Assembly (NCBI GenBank): GCA_030141605.1
Contig: JAQGDQ010000454.1
Span: forward strand, 124,001-188,000
DNA length: 64,000 bases
Direction of reading: 5' to 3'
Source: Tubiluchus corallicola
Taxonomy: Eukaryota; Priapulida; Priapulimorpha; Priapulimorphida; Tubiluchidae
Shown: positions 1 through 12,929 of the stretch, piece by piece
Position numbering within the stretch: position 1 is the first letter of the stretch
Layout: the number at the start of each line of letters is the position of its first letter
Made by a program: the position numbers and the translations under genes
The notes under the pieces: generated by a model
What the model was told of the DNA's origin: nothing
What the model saw: the letters and a program-made list of their open reading frames with translations, nothing else
Databases searched by the model: none

Positions 1-59
1 GTTCTCGCACTTTAAATTTTATTTCCAGGATTCTACACCAGAGGGCTCATCAGTATTGT

Positions 60-777
60 TTAAAAAAATCTTTTAAGAAAGGTCATAAAGAGCAAATTCT
101 TTACTACCCCATTTTCAAGTCTGATAAAAAAAATATACATTTTAACACAATTAGTACTGCAAAAGCGTTTCTGTTAATTAAATAAATGATTAAAAACTTA
201 ATTAACGGCTAGCGAGAACAACTATTGATAACATCACGAAATGGAGCGTGTTACACGTGTTTGCGAAAGCGAAAATTGAAGTACAGTGCTACTGTAGGCG
301 ATTCAGTGAGTTGTAGTAAAACTAGTCAAGTTTTAAAGATAAAAATTCAAAATTACCGCCGTGCTCACGCATAGCTGTCGAGCGAGTGTACTTTTAACAC
401 AATTAATACTGCAAAAGCATTTCTGATAATTGAATATTAGATTGAAAACTTAATTAACGGTGGGCGAGCCCAACTATTGATGACATCACAAACTGACATA
501 ATTTTCCACAGCAAAATGTTCCACGAGCGTGTTGCACGTGTTTGCGAAAGCGAAAATTGAAGTACAGCGCTACTGTAAGACATTCAGTGTGTTGTACTAA
601 AACTAGGAAAGTTTTAAGATAAAATTCAAATTTCAAATTTACCGCGTAAATGCACGTAACAGCGAAGAACTAACGTAATAATTCTTTTGAAAAAAACCAG
701 TATGCTTCCTTTTAATATTTTAAGGAGTAGATTGTTTTGACCAACAGTTTAAGATTGGGCCCAGTGTTGCTTTAAAT
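60..777 (+). repeat. TTAA-ended interspersed repeat, two partial copies
   Basis: Two overlapping partial copies (about 60-390 and 386-777) of a family also seen at 3556-4162, 16802-17451, 43496-43668, 53505-53712, 54840-55455 and 63756-64000. Shared landmarks are acacaattaatactgcaaaag, gcgagcccaactattgatg and gaagaactagtggcgcgaac. There is no coding capacity. Confidence 0.75.
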
Positions 778-1199
778 ACAAGCCTACTATGCAAAAGTCA
801 GGCTCTCGCCCACAATAAATTTTGGAGGCATTTTAACCAAAAAGTTTAATACCTTTGAACATTATGTGACTAACTGCATATTACGTAGGGACCATCAGTT
901 TGTCAAAACGCAACACGGCTTTCTGCAAACTCGGCTGCGTTAACTAAAGGGTTAAGGTTAATAACTTAATATCGTAGTGGTAGCGTGCGTGACATAAACA
1001 TCTCGTAAATGCCGAATTATCAGGAATTTTTATATTCCATCTTAAAATCCTAGAATAAACGGCTGGAAATGTAGCACGCGCCAGGTGCATTGTGGGAAGA
1101 ATGGAATGTGTCACGTGAGAAGCTGTTGCGGCATTCTGTGGCCTCCCAAGCCTGCTAAGAATTTCATTGCCAATTGCCAAATATATCTTTTATTGTCAA

Positions 1200-1730
1200 G
1201 AATGCTGTTTTTCTGAGTCATCATCATTATCATCGTCATCACTCATCACTAGTCATCCATTTTGTAGTCCATCGTTATTACTTTTAGTCTTTGTCGCTCC
1301 GATTAGTTATATATGTTTGCATCTGCAACACCCGTTATTGTCAATACCATTATTATCAATATCAGTGTCATATTACTGTCCTCATTGTCACTGTCATCAT
1401 CATAAACATCATTGTTATCGTTTTCGTCCTTATCACTGTTGTCACAGTTTTTGCCGCTATCAGTGCAATTGTCATTATTATTATTTGCCAACGTCATCTC
1501 CACACCATGATCATTATAATCTTCTTCATTGCCGTTATGATTATTATCATTGTCATTGTCGTCATCATTATCATCACCATCATCGTTTCCATCATCATCA
1601 TCGTCGTCGTCATCGTCGTCATCATCATCATCATTATCTCCAATACTGCTGCCATTGTCATTGCTGCCGTCATTATAGTCGTTATGATCATCATTCTCAT
1701 CACGTGTTTTTTTTCATTATCATCTTGAAA
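1200..1730 (+). repeat. Degenerate (CAT/ATC/ATT)n low-complexity tract
   Basis: About 530 bases built of imperfect tcatcattatcatc-type trinucleotides. The translations on both strands (His/Tyr-, Ile- or Met/Thr-rich) are by-products of the repeat, not genes. Confidence 0.9.
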
Positions 1731-2302
1731 GCTGTTTGTTATAAAGTTCTTTCTTCCCATCCTGTACTAATTATCTTTTACGAGTTTTCTTCTCTTTCGA
1801 TCTTTCCGTTTTTTTCGCTCAGCGGGTTGTATTTTTCACTTTTGTTCAAGGTCACACTAGGATGCTGAAGCCATTCATAAGCCATTACAGTAATTAGCTA
1901 AAGGAGTAGTGGTAATCCCATAAAGTATAATCCCCACTTCCTGTTTACTCCCTAAAGTATTGCAAACTTCCCCTTTAAGCTACTGAAGATTTAAGTTCTC
2001 TGTTGCATCAATAGTTCTTATGGTAATCAGTGATCAGCATTTTCTGGGTCAAAAATCAGTTAGAATCGATTTAGACATGGCTTAGTACAGCTTCCAGTTT
2101 CACAAGTGTGTTTAGACTAGAGAGAGAAGTTTGCTGCGAGTGACTCTCCGACAAGCTGACACTCACTTCTCTATTCACTGCGACAAGTGTCGAAAGTAAC
2201 TCGCTAAGTAACCCCTCGTGGCATTTACACTAGGTAATAAATCACTATCGGAGAGTTAGTAACTTCTTGCCGACACTACAAATGTTTAGTAATAAGACTT
2301 TT

Positions 2303-2605
2303 CACAGTTCCAGCGATTGATGATGATCGTGAAAAGGTCAGACGTTAAGTGTACCAGACAACGCATTTGTGTACACTTGATAATGCCTTGCAGCCCAAAC
2401 ACTTTGTACGGCCAGACACATGAATAATTAAGAAAAGTACATTAAGAATAATGTAAAACAACTGAAGTTACTGAACTGACGCGGCAGACGCATTTGCGTT
2501 ACCCACATGTCACGTGGCGGTTGTAGTTAAGACGCGTCGCTGCGGCTCACTTAACCTTTGACCTACAGTAACTGCGCCTGCGCACAACGAAACGGTGAAA
2601 AGGTT
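2303..2605 (+). mobile_element. MITE family with CTTTTCAC ends
   Basis: A non-coding repeat bounded by ttttcacagttccagcgatt and its partner acgaaacggtgaaaagg. Related copies are at 6545-6925, 34748-35406, 45490-45872 and 48536-48640. Terminal inverted repeats of the form CTTTTCACRGTT are visible at both ends. Confidence 0.7.
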
Positions 2606-3555
2606 TATTCGCAAAGCAGCTCACACTTGCGAGTTTGCAGTCAGAGAGAAACTCGTAACAGAAAACTCGCTAGTGAGAATTAGAAACGAAGTGGTTTAGT
2701 GACCAATCTTTGATTGTGTCTTATTGTGATCTCAGGAGTCACAAGGTGTGCTAATAGTGAAAACGTTTACTAGGAAAGGATATTCCAGCTGTTTTGATGG
2801 AATGTTTACAGTGTATTCATAGTGAATGTGTTTACTGGGAAATGTTAATGCAGTCCTTTTACATGTATTATAATCGCTGAAAATACTCCTGATGAAATCG
2901 TTTATTGCAGGAAGATAATGCTGTTGTTTTTATACGTGTAATCTGTAAATTACATGTACACACTGAAAGCGTTTACTGGAAACAGATAATACAGCGTTGT
3001 GTTTATTATAATCGCTGATGAATAAACTCGTGATGAAAGCGTTTATTGCAGGAAGATAATGCTGTTGTTTTCATACATGTAATCTGTAGCTTACATATGT
3101 AATGTACACACTGAAAGCGTTTACTGGAAACAGATAACACAGCAATTATATAGTGCTTTCGTTTTGTTGTAAACTGACACAGGATAATGCCAGTGTTAAT
3201 GCTCATAGTGAAAGCAGTTACCAGAAAAGGCAAATGCTGTCTTGTTGCACAGATACAATTTGAACTAATTTTTAAATTCTAAGCATTCAAATTTAGTTCT
3301 AGGCGTGATTCAAGTGAATAAACCAATTGACATGACTTGTGAAACCAATCATAATAGTGATCATGAACATGACGACATAGTTATTGGTGTGACTAATCAG
3401 TTTATGGGTTTGAATGAACCGTAGCCTCTTAGCAATTGATAATGCAAATCATTATTAATATAAAGGTTGGCATAATCACTCAAAAATGCACTTGTGGAGG
3501 GCTACTATAAGGTTTGTAAAGTACAGAAACGTAATTAGAGTTCGAAATAGTTAAA

Positions 3556-4162
3556 GCAATACGGGCCCAATCTTAAGCTGTAGGTCAAAACAATTTGCTC
3601 TTTAAATTATTGAAAAAACCTATTGTTTTTTCTAAAATGACTTACGTGAAAGAATTATTACCGCACAAACACAGTTTCGCGTTTATATCTCTAGTTCTTC
3701 GCTGTTACATTCATTTTGCCATTCACTAGTTAGACGGGCAATAGCTCCTGCATATCGGAAATGCATTGCACAACAAACAGGTGCTGTACCTCTCAGTTCA
3801 GATGTGTTAGTTTCTGACGAACTACACACGTTCGACAGCTCATGCGTGACCACAGCGGTAAATTTGAAATTTGAATTTTTATCTTAAACGTTCCTAGTTT
3901 TAGTACAACACACTGAATATCTTAAAGTAGCACAGTACTTCAATTTTCTCTTTTGCAAACACGTGCAACACGCGTATGGAATTTTTTGCTGTGGAAAATA
4001 ATGTTAGTTTGTGATGTCATCACTAGTTGGGCTCACCCCTCAGAATTTTTAATCTATAATTTAATTATCAGAAACGCTTTTGCAGTAATAACTGTGTTAA
4101 AATGCATACTTTTATCAGACTTGAAAAGGGTAGTATATGAAAAGTCATCCTGTCTTCCTTTA
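3556..4162 (-). repeat. TTAA-ended interspersed repeat, reverse orientation
   Basis: A nearly full-length copy, in reverse, of the repeat at 54840-55455. It starts with gggcccaatcttaag and ends in tcctgtcttcctttaaa. It ends about 140 bases before the first visible GRIP exon. Confidence 0.75.
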
Positions 4163-4303
4163 AAAATTGAACGAAGAGTTAGAACTGACACTTTCAGACA
4201 CAATGGTAAAAATGACTTACTAACTGCGTATGGAGATCCTGTCCATGTTGTGGCATATGAATATTTATGTACTTTAGTTCTTATACTGATCGTTCTCTTG
4301 CAG

Positions 4304-4449
4304 AAGCGATGCCCTAGAAGTTGGGGATAGGATTCTCTCCGTGAATGGCATTCGGACAGGAAGTCTCAAACATGACGAAGTCATCAATTTATTAAAGAAT
4401 GCCGGACAAAAAGTCACAGTGGAGGTGGAATATGAGATTCCACAATCTC
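4304..4449 (+). CDS. GRIP: GRIP exon: second half of PDZ1
   Basis: The acceptor ends ttctcttgcag and the donor is gtaagt. It enters in phase 2 (one base completes a codon) and leaves one base over. It reads [19 protein letters not shown] and ends in EVEYEIPQS, matching the GRIP PDZ1 GD-x-I-x-xVNG strand and the Hxx(D/E)EVINLLK helix. No exon for the first half of PDZ1 was found in 1-4303, so it is probably upstream of the window. Confidence 0.92.
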
Positions 4450-5313
4450 GTAAGTTTTCATGGTTTTTGTATATGTATGTAAGCTTTCTTTATTTTAAGT
4501 GGATTGACATAGAGTAATATTACTGATCGGAGTTTTTCCTCTGTGCAACAAATATATTTTAGTTGAGAAAGATATATACAACTGGTTATCAAGAATACAG
4601 TTACATAGATGGTTAGTTCAAAAACACATGTAGTTCATTAGTAACACTTAAAATTGAAATATACAAAGCTCACAGAATAAAGATGTGATACCAGAAACAA
4701 TTATCAATGTAGATCAGCTTATTAATTTATACAAAAGTATGATTGCTGAATAACTGATGTTTAATTGCAAAAGTTTAAAATTAAAAATAGTTCAGGTTAC
4801 AATTCAATATACAATTACACATTCAGTCAATTAGCAAAACGTTTAGTAGACTTTACGTAGTTCTGCAACAATTTGAAGAGAATGTCACTGGATGGATGAC
4901 CTGATCTGAGTTTATGACAAATGTCGTTGTAAATACATAGGTCTAGGGTTTTTGTATATGAAACTGCACTGTACGTTTAACAGGGCAGACGTAGTTTCCT
5001 GATTCCTGATGACATTGAGACCACTTGATGATATCTTATTATGGACAGTCATTTCAAAATGGTCAAATTAGGATACAATTACATGATTGTACAATCAACA
5101 GACTGAAGATTTCTATAAAAAGGGCTAATTTTTTCTGTTTTGAATATATTTTCTCGATGCTAATAGGATGCTTGTTTTAATATGCAGCCCAAAGATATGA
5201 CATACATACAAATTAACTAAACTACTGAGCTGAGTTGAGCTTTGAGCCACGAGCAACGATGCATTATTATTATTGTTGTTGTTATTGCTGTTGTTGTTGT
5301 AGTTATCATTATA

Positions 5314-5406
<93 letters not shown>

Positions 5407-8400
5407 GCTATTATTTTATTGCTTTTATAGTTAAAAACAGCACAACTTTATTAAAACTTTAAAGTTAAAAAGTTAAAATCATGCCAAACGTTTCAACAAG
5501 CTGCTGGTGTCATCATCAGTGGTAAATTTGCAAATATACAACCAGTTTATATAGGCTTAGCTTATATAGTAAGCATCATGAGGTTGTCAGGTTGCACCAG
5601 CAGTGCCATCTATAGCCAGTCTGGTTGCATTGTAAAAATGCTTTAAATTCAATATTTTTTATTTTAGCCGGAGAAGTATCGCCTTGCGTTTGTGCAAAAA
5701 CTGTTGAAGTTCGGCTTTACAAACAAGATGGCAGTTTTGGATTTACTCTAAGAGGTGGCGGTTGTGCTGATCGTCTGAAGTCTCGACCGCTGACTGTGAC
5801 AAGCATCCGTCCTGGTAGCCCAGCCCATAGGTAACCTTTGCTATAATAGTTGCTATGGGTTTTCATTTCAAGTTGTTTACTACATCACTTGAAAGGTGCT
5901 AATTGTCATTTCAAAGTGTAAGCTATCACTTATAATGGAATAAGTTGAAGCTGGTTCCAGACTTCTTGTTTCTATGATTATTAGGGGTGAGTGTCAAACG
6001 TTTGAATTCGATTCGAACCTAAAGCTATAGATTCGAATAATTCAGCACTTCAATCACATAAGTTCTTTATTATTAAAACGTTTGAAACATCATGCAATTA
6101 GCATAATTTAGCTGTGATTTCTGTGCAAAATTTTAAACAAAATATTAGTGGTTTTACTACAGGACAAAATCGGGTAATATGCACGATCTTTGTAAGCCCA
6201 AGTTTTACTGGTGGTTTCAAAATGTGTTCAAAAATCTTTCGAACAAACAAACAAATAGAATACAATCTTATGATTGTTATGCGGATAAATAAATAATAAA
6301 TTAACTAAATATTTACACCTTTGAAATTAGTAAAAATGCTGTAATACAAAAGTATATTTGTTATTTAATAAGAGCTTCTTGCACCTGGTACATGTCATCG
6401 TCAAGTTACGGTCCGACCAAAACTTAATTAATTAATTATGCAAAACTAATAATAACTCATATTTCCTTCTCCTTTTCAATGGGGCACATCACTTGAACGT
6501 ATGAGTCCAGCTTGTCTCCAAGTCACGTTACAACCAATATGCTGTTTCACAGTTCCAGTGATTGATGTTGATCGTGAAAATGTCAAAGGATAAGTTTACC
6601 AGACGACACATTTGTGTACACCTGACAATGCCTCGCAGCCCAAGCTATTGTAATAGAAAACAGTTTTAACAGCTAGCTAGACCTTACCTAGTTCATTTTT
6701 TCTTGTTCCCAAGCAAGATCCTGCTAATGAATCACTCTATGCCGAGACTAATGCATAATTAAGTAAAGTCCACGTAAAACAACTGAAGTTACTGAGCTGA
6801 TGTGACAGATGGTTTTGCTTTACCTGCATGTCTCGCGACAGTTGTAGTTAAGCTGTGGTGCTTTGATACAGTTAACTTTTGACCTACAGCAACAGCGCGT
6901 ACACACAACGAAACTGTGAAAAGGCTTATTTGCGGGAAACGAATTTCGTCGTAATTTGACGGCTACCTATAATGTGCATTACGCTCATATTAAGATCATT
7001 TTTTAATCTCAACATCTATAGCTGTATCACTACGTGGCAATCTAATTAATGTTAATGTGATTTTCAGAGAAGGCACATTGAAAGCTGGAGACAGACTCCT
7101 CGCAATAAACTCCGTGAATCTCGCACATGCAACTCATTCAGAAGCAATACGATTGTTACGGGAATGTCCCAATGAGGCGACGTTGATCATCGAATACGAC
7201 GTTTCCATAATGGGTAAGAACTGGTGGCTCGTAGCTAAAGTTAGTGGGGGCTGTGCTTCCTCAGAAAATTTTTAGCTATTGTTTTAAAACTGTGTAAAAC
7301 GAAACAAACATGTGTAATTTTAATGTTATAATTGTAATTTAAAACAAATAAACATATAAAAGTTTCTACGTAAATTCGAAAAAATCCTGAATAAAAAAGA
7401 AATGTTTTTTGCTTTTTAACAGCAAAAATTGTCACAGTTTAAGCTTGATCCATTCACAGTAAGCATGTGACAACTGACAACAAATTGTGTAAGCGACAGT
7501 ACTTTCTCTATCTGAGCTCAGACATGTGCACAGGGCCGCATGCGTACAACAGCCAAACACCTCATTGCTGGAGCTGTGAGCGCACTGTGCTGGGCAGTGA
7601 AGCAAACAGTACTACACTCACCTGCTCTGGTCCTGTGCAAGTATAAAGAGGGAATTAAAGAAAGAAGAATCATTATGTTGAATATTATCGATAATATTGA
7701 GTGAAAGTTAGGGAGTGTTGCAGTTCAGCAGTATCTATACACAAGTTGCCACTCGAACTGGGTTTTATAAAAGATTGATTTTTTTTTACTAAAGTTCACT
7801 TTCAAAATGCTGTATGAAAGATTGGTACCCAGTGACTACCAGAGATGTACTACCAATATGCTAACAAGAGCCCCGCCTTCATCAATAAAACTCTAAGTCA
7901 ATAATTACATTAGCTTTTGTATTAATTTAACTTTATTTGGTCATTTGTGGGGCCGTGAGTGGACAGTAGCTACTGTGCCTAGCTGTGCATGTTTTGATCT
8001 GGACTCTAGATAAACACTATCAAAAAGCTTTCAGAGAATTACTTTACATTTTTGTGTCTGGATCAGCAGAATAATACAACCAGACTTCGTTATAACGCCC
8101 CCCCCCCCCCATTATAATGCAACCATTTTGGCACAACACAACGTCTATAATTGCATAGACATGTATGCATTAAGCACCTCGCTGTAATGGCAAACTCGCT
8201 TAATGCCAACTCTTTAAAAACAGTTGAGAACAAGGCTGTGTTTGCATATTTGTAGCTTCCTCTGTATCAGCCAAGCATGGCATCAAACGTGAACTTGTAC
8301 TGCCAGCTGCGTGTGTTCCCACTCTGAGAATCAAGCAGTGTTCTTAACTCAGTTACGTTTAATCTTCAGCTTCAGTCAAAGTTCTGTAAGACTGCAGTCA

Positions 8401-9546
8401 ATATTGATGGTGGAATTAGATCGGAAAGCTGTGCGATGACGATGACATTTCAGGATGTCCAGTAATGCTGATGCAATGCAGAAGTGGTTGTTAATGAATA
8501 ACTTTGGTTATTGATTCCTGCCATGTTGAAAAAGATGCCACTGGAAATCAAAGTTAAATGTGTGCTTGCAAACCAAAACTGTCCGTAAGTCAGCAAAGCT
8601 AAAACCACGTTACGATGCTTCAAAGTAAAGTGCACCAAAAATTTGGTCAAATGTCGATTTTTTATTTTTTATGAAAACAAATGCTAAATGTATTGGACTT
8701 TTATATTCTAACATCAAATTATCAAGAAAATACTCAAAAATAATCTAATTTTATAACCCCGTACCCACTTTTCTGGCTAGAAACTAGTACTGCAATTGTA
8801 AAACTCTGTATTTTGTAACTCTGATTGTAATTCATGGAAGCAGTCATTTTGCTTTGGGTTTTTTCTATTGCAACGCCCAGTTCTTCGTCAGGAAGCTACT
8901 ACTGGATTTAAACATAGAGCAATGAGATTGGTATCAAAATGATCCTCATGAAAGGGCAGGATTTGTGAATAACTAGAAAACGTTAATTGCTGACTTATGG
9001 ATGATTTTGCTATGCAAGCACACATATGACGATTGAGGCCAATGATAAATGAAAGGCAGAATGACTAGTTCCATCAACTTTCAAACAAAGAACCTAATGC
9101 CAACTTATGGACGATTTTACTATGCAAGCCCACAAGTATTAAAATTTTCCACGGTGACATCTTTTTGTGAAAGATTGATCTTTCTTTCCTGTCTTTGTTA
9201 ACTTTTATTCCTTTTCTGATCACATTGTTTGATATTTTTTCTGTGATTTTTGCAGAAGCTGTGCAGAACGCAACCGGTCCGTTACTCGTAGAAGTCGACA
9301 AGTTACCAGGGGCAAGTTTAGGATTGTCTTTAGCGACCTCCACATACAAGGAGAAGAACATTATTGTTATCGACAGTGTCAAAGCTGCTAGCATTGCTGA
9401 CAGGTGTGTGCTAGATTGTATACATATTGATCTTCTTTGTCAATACGTCTGAAGAGAGGATTTATAGATTCATTACATCTAATAGAAATCTTTATTACGT
9501 CTTCACTGAAGACTAGTTTGGCATGGTTAGAACACCCTACTCAGCC

Positions 9547-9605
<59 letters not shown>

Positions 9606-12600
9606 ATCTCTGTTTGCTTATCTGCCTGACCAGGAAGCACAGTAAAGGTGTTTAATCCCTTGAAAGTTTTTGACTTCCATTGAATGTGGGCCTAGAAGGT
9701 CAAAGGTCAAGGTCAGGATGAGTGAGACAAAGTACATGCTATAAAGGACACGGGGAACTAAATTATATTGTCGTGTCAAATGCATTTTGGTATTTTGGGG
9801 CTTAAAAATTTCAACTGCAGAAGAGCGTGTTTACATACACTGTTGACAAGCCCTTGAGATATTGAAATAAAACTGACTACAAGCATGGCTTTGTACAATT
9901 GTGTAATCTTATATAACTTACAAGCATCCTGTTAAATGATATAACCAAGTACGAGGCAGAGCTTTGGGAGGGGCAAAATATCCAAGCATAAATCCCTTGT
10001 TTCTCTCAGAATACTAAACTGTTAACAAATACACTCATATCTCAGTTTGCCGGGAGAAAAGCGGGGAGACGTCGGTCCAATTTTTGTGATTGTCATATTT
10101 ATCGATACTAAGCTAATACAGTAAGCGCCGTGTATTAGACTCATGGTAATGTAGAATCAGTTGCCTAATTGTCTCTAATACGGGCCACTCATAAGCAAAA
10201 TTATATAAAAACTGTCGGCAACTGAGTCAAATAACTCCGCATAATTGACCGTATATTTTTTCTGCACATGTTTAAATAAGATACTTTTATGTGACCAATG
10301 AGCTTTTACTATTTTTATGTCGGCTTACTTCACTTTTGTGCACTATAATATACATACATGCTCTCAAGCAGGTCATTACATGCTGCTTAGTTACACTGAT
10401 TTAATGATGTAAACAAAGTGATGACCCGCCAACTAGTGGTCCCCTTGCAAAACAACGGAATGTGTCCGTACTATGCAAGACTTTTCACGTTCCAGATTTT
10501 GTCTGATTCGTCCGATATCTGTAAAAGCGAGGTCCGGCAAACCGAGATATGAGTGTACTGAACTTGCAGCGGATTACTACCTGCACAATAAACAGTTTAA
10601 ACATCACAGTGTTATAAAATACTGTAATTTGAGTAACACTGTCATTGTAAACCATTGTAAACTGTCTCTTTTTAATTTTCTATGTAGCTTGTCTTGTGTC
10701 TCCATTATAAAAGAATATTTTGTCCCATTATCAGTGTTAGCTAGAAAACCATTTAGGACAAAGTCATAAACTGAAGATTCTGCAATATGTTCTGCAAGCA
10801 TGTTGTAATGTAGTGTAATGTAATGTTGTGTTATGTAATGTAGTATAATATAGTGTGGTGTAATGTAATGTAGTGTAGTTTGAAATTGCAACTTGTGACA
10901 TTTTGACCTATGCTATGCTATGCTAAGCTAAGCTTGATTTTCCTGGAAATAAACTATTCATATCATATTGATATGCTAACTGTATCTATATTAAAATTAT
11001 ATAAATATGTTATTTGTTATGTGTGTTTTTTGGCTATAGTGTAATATCTCTGTTTTGTACTTTTGTATTTTGTTGTATGTGCGTCACTGTTGTGTAATGT
11101 ATATGCCAATAGTAAATCATATAATCTAATTTATTTACAAAGGAGTTAAAGTGGAAATTAGAATTTAAACTAAAGTGTGTTAATGCAACAGATTATGCAC
11201 ACGAGGAAAGACTATCAGTGCACCAGCTAGAAGTCCTGTTAAAGTCGATCTAAATCTTATTATTGATTTTTCGCAGATGTGGCGCTTTGCACGTTGGCGA
11301 CCAAATCCTGTCAATAGATGGGGTTAGTACGGAGAATCTGCCTCTCTCCGAGAGTGCCCGTTTACTCCACACGAATTCTTCGGATCAGATCAAGCTGGAA
11401 ATCCTCCCGCTTAGTCATTTAAAAGCTCGGAGTACGCCGATGTCCAATCACAGACAGTGTAAGTGGTGAAGTTTTGCCAGGGGCATTTCAAGACTTTACG
11501 ACGCCCTAGGCTGATAGTGCTGTCTTCTGTTGTGAATTTATGGTTGCTTATGTAGTGAGCATTTTAAACAATTGTGGTTATTAGAAGCACTATTAACCTA
11601 GTTTCTATGCAGCCATTATTAAAGGAAAGGTCAAGCCTTCTGAAAGGTTAAGCTTAATTCAATGTTCATAAAAAGTGTTAAAAGGATTTACTAATAAAAC
11701 TGCAAAAAGCGCCTTGTGTAATTAATAAAATCACTTTAAAGTCGCAATTACTTCATGCTTGGGTGCTCCCACTTTCAATACTCGTTCTTCTTCCAATGAC
11801 GTAATTCATCTTGAAGAAAAGTAGCGCACAGTCAATCTTCATCAAAAGCATAAGAAGTTTTTGCAAAAAAATTAGATAGCTAATTTTGTAATATTTTTGC
11901 ATGCACATTAGGTAAGCTGAAGAAGTTTGAATTAGTTTAAGCAGCGCGCTTACGAAAAGTTACGACATCTCTCAGTTACATCATGATTTTCAAGTGAATG
12001 GCGGCAACCACAACGCCTGAAAATTTCATTTCAGAGATAGTGCATTTTAAATGTATGCTTTATAGGCCTGTTCTTTGCAAATTTCTTTGTTTTTCTAAAT
12101 TTAAATGATAACTGTAAAATAAACCCAACATACTGAGTGACTTGTTATTTCCTTTAATTACATGTATTTGCATAGTGCTTATATTCAAGTAGACTGCACA
12201 AGTGCTTGTTGTGTAATATCTTGCACCTGTTCATTATGTGGCATTTATCTAAAAGCTGCTGTCAGTAACTGCTTGTGGTGTGTTATAAAATGCGCCCTTT
12301 ACATGAATATGAAAGTGTACACATTTTCTGAGGACAATGAGATTTTTTTAAAAATGTGACGCCCTCAAACTTTGGCGCCCTAGGCTATAGCCTAGCTAGC
12401 AGCCTATTGGTTAATACGCCCTGAGTTTTGCTTTAGTGAGACCCTGGCATGGTATTCTGGCTGCCAGATTTCACAGTTGTTCCAAAATAGCCGTTTATCG
12501 TGTACAGGGTTTTTTATTGGCCTAGTGTCCTAGAACAATCTGATCTGTGTCTAAATAGACGTCAATATAAAATTCCTTGGTTAAAAAGTTCGAATTTTCT

Positions 12601-12848
12601 TACAACGTTAAATTGTTCTTCAATTTGTCACAAGAGAAATTTGCATTTGTTACGTTTTCTGTGAATTTGACAGATGTGGCAGCACCGTCTGTGCCGGGTT
12701 CAGTCAGTTGCCGCAGCTACAGTAGCATGAATTCGTACGGAGCGTATCGACGACGGAAACGGCGAGAAAGAGAGAAAAATCGTCTGATGGTCTGGAGCAG
12801 CAGATGTGAGTTGCTGTCAAGTTATTACTATCTATTACTTTTATTGTC

Positions 12849-12929
<81 letters not shown>

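Larger units (their letters stand above)
1..4303. other. Repeat-filled flank/intron upstream of the first GRIP exon
   Basis: No exon was recognised here. The stretch holds two partial TTAA-ended repeats (about 60-777), a CAT/ATC-rich tract (1200-1730), a MITE copy (about 2303-2605) and a reversed TTAA-ended repeat (about 3556-4162). Part of 2700-3240 repeats a motif of the kind gaaagcgtttactgg with a gataatgctg segment, about 100-150 bases apart, as a degenerate tandem repeat. The rest is plain AT-rich sequence. It is probably GRIP intron. Confidence 0.6.

Noticed and set aside
1-110. Possible GRIP exon after the acceptor-like tttatttccag at 19-29
   Set aside because: The following frame stops within about 15 codons, shows no PDZ1 similarity, and has no good donor.
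1167-1868. 233-codon His/Tyr-rich frame and its neighbours
   Set aside because: Produced by a degenerate CAT/ATC tract; the composition follows the repeat and no start or splice context supports it.
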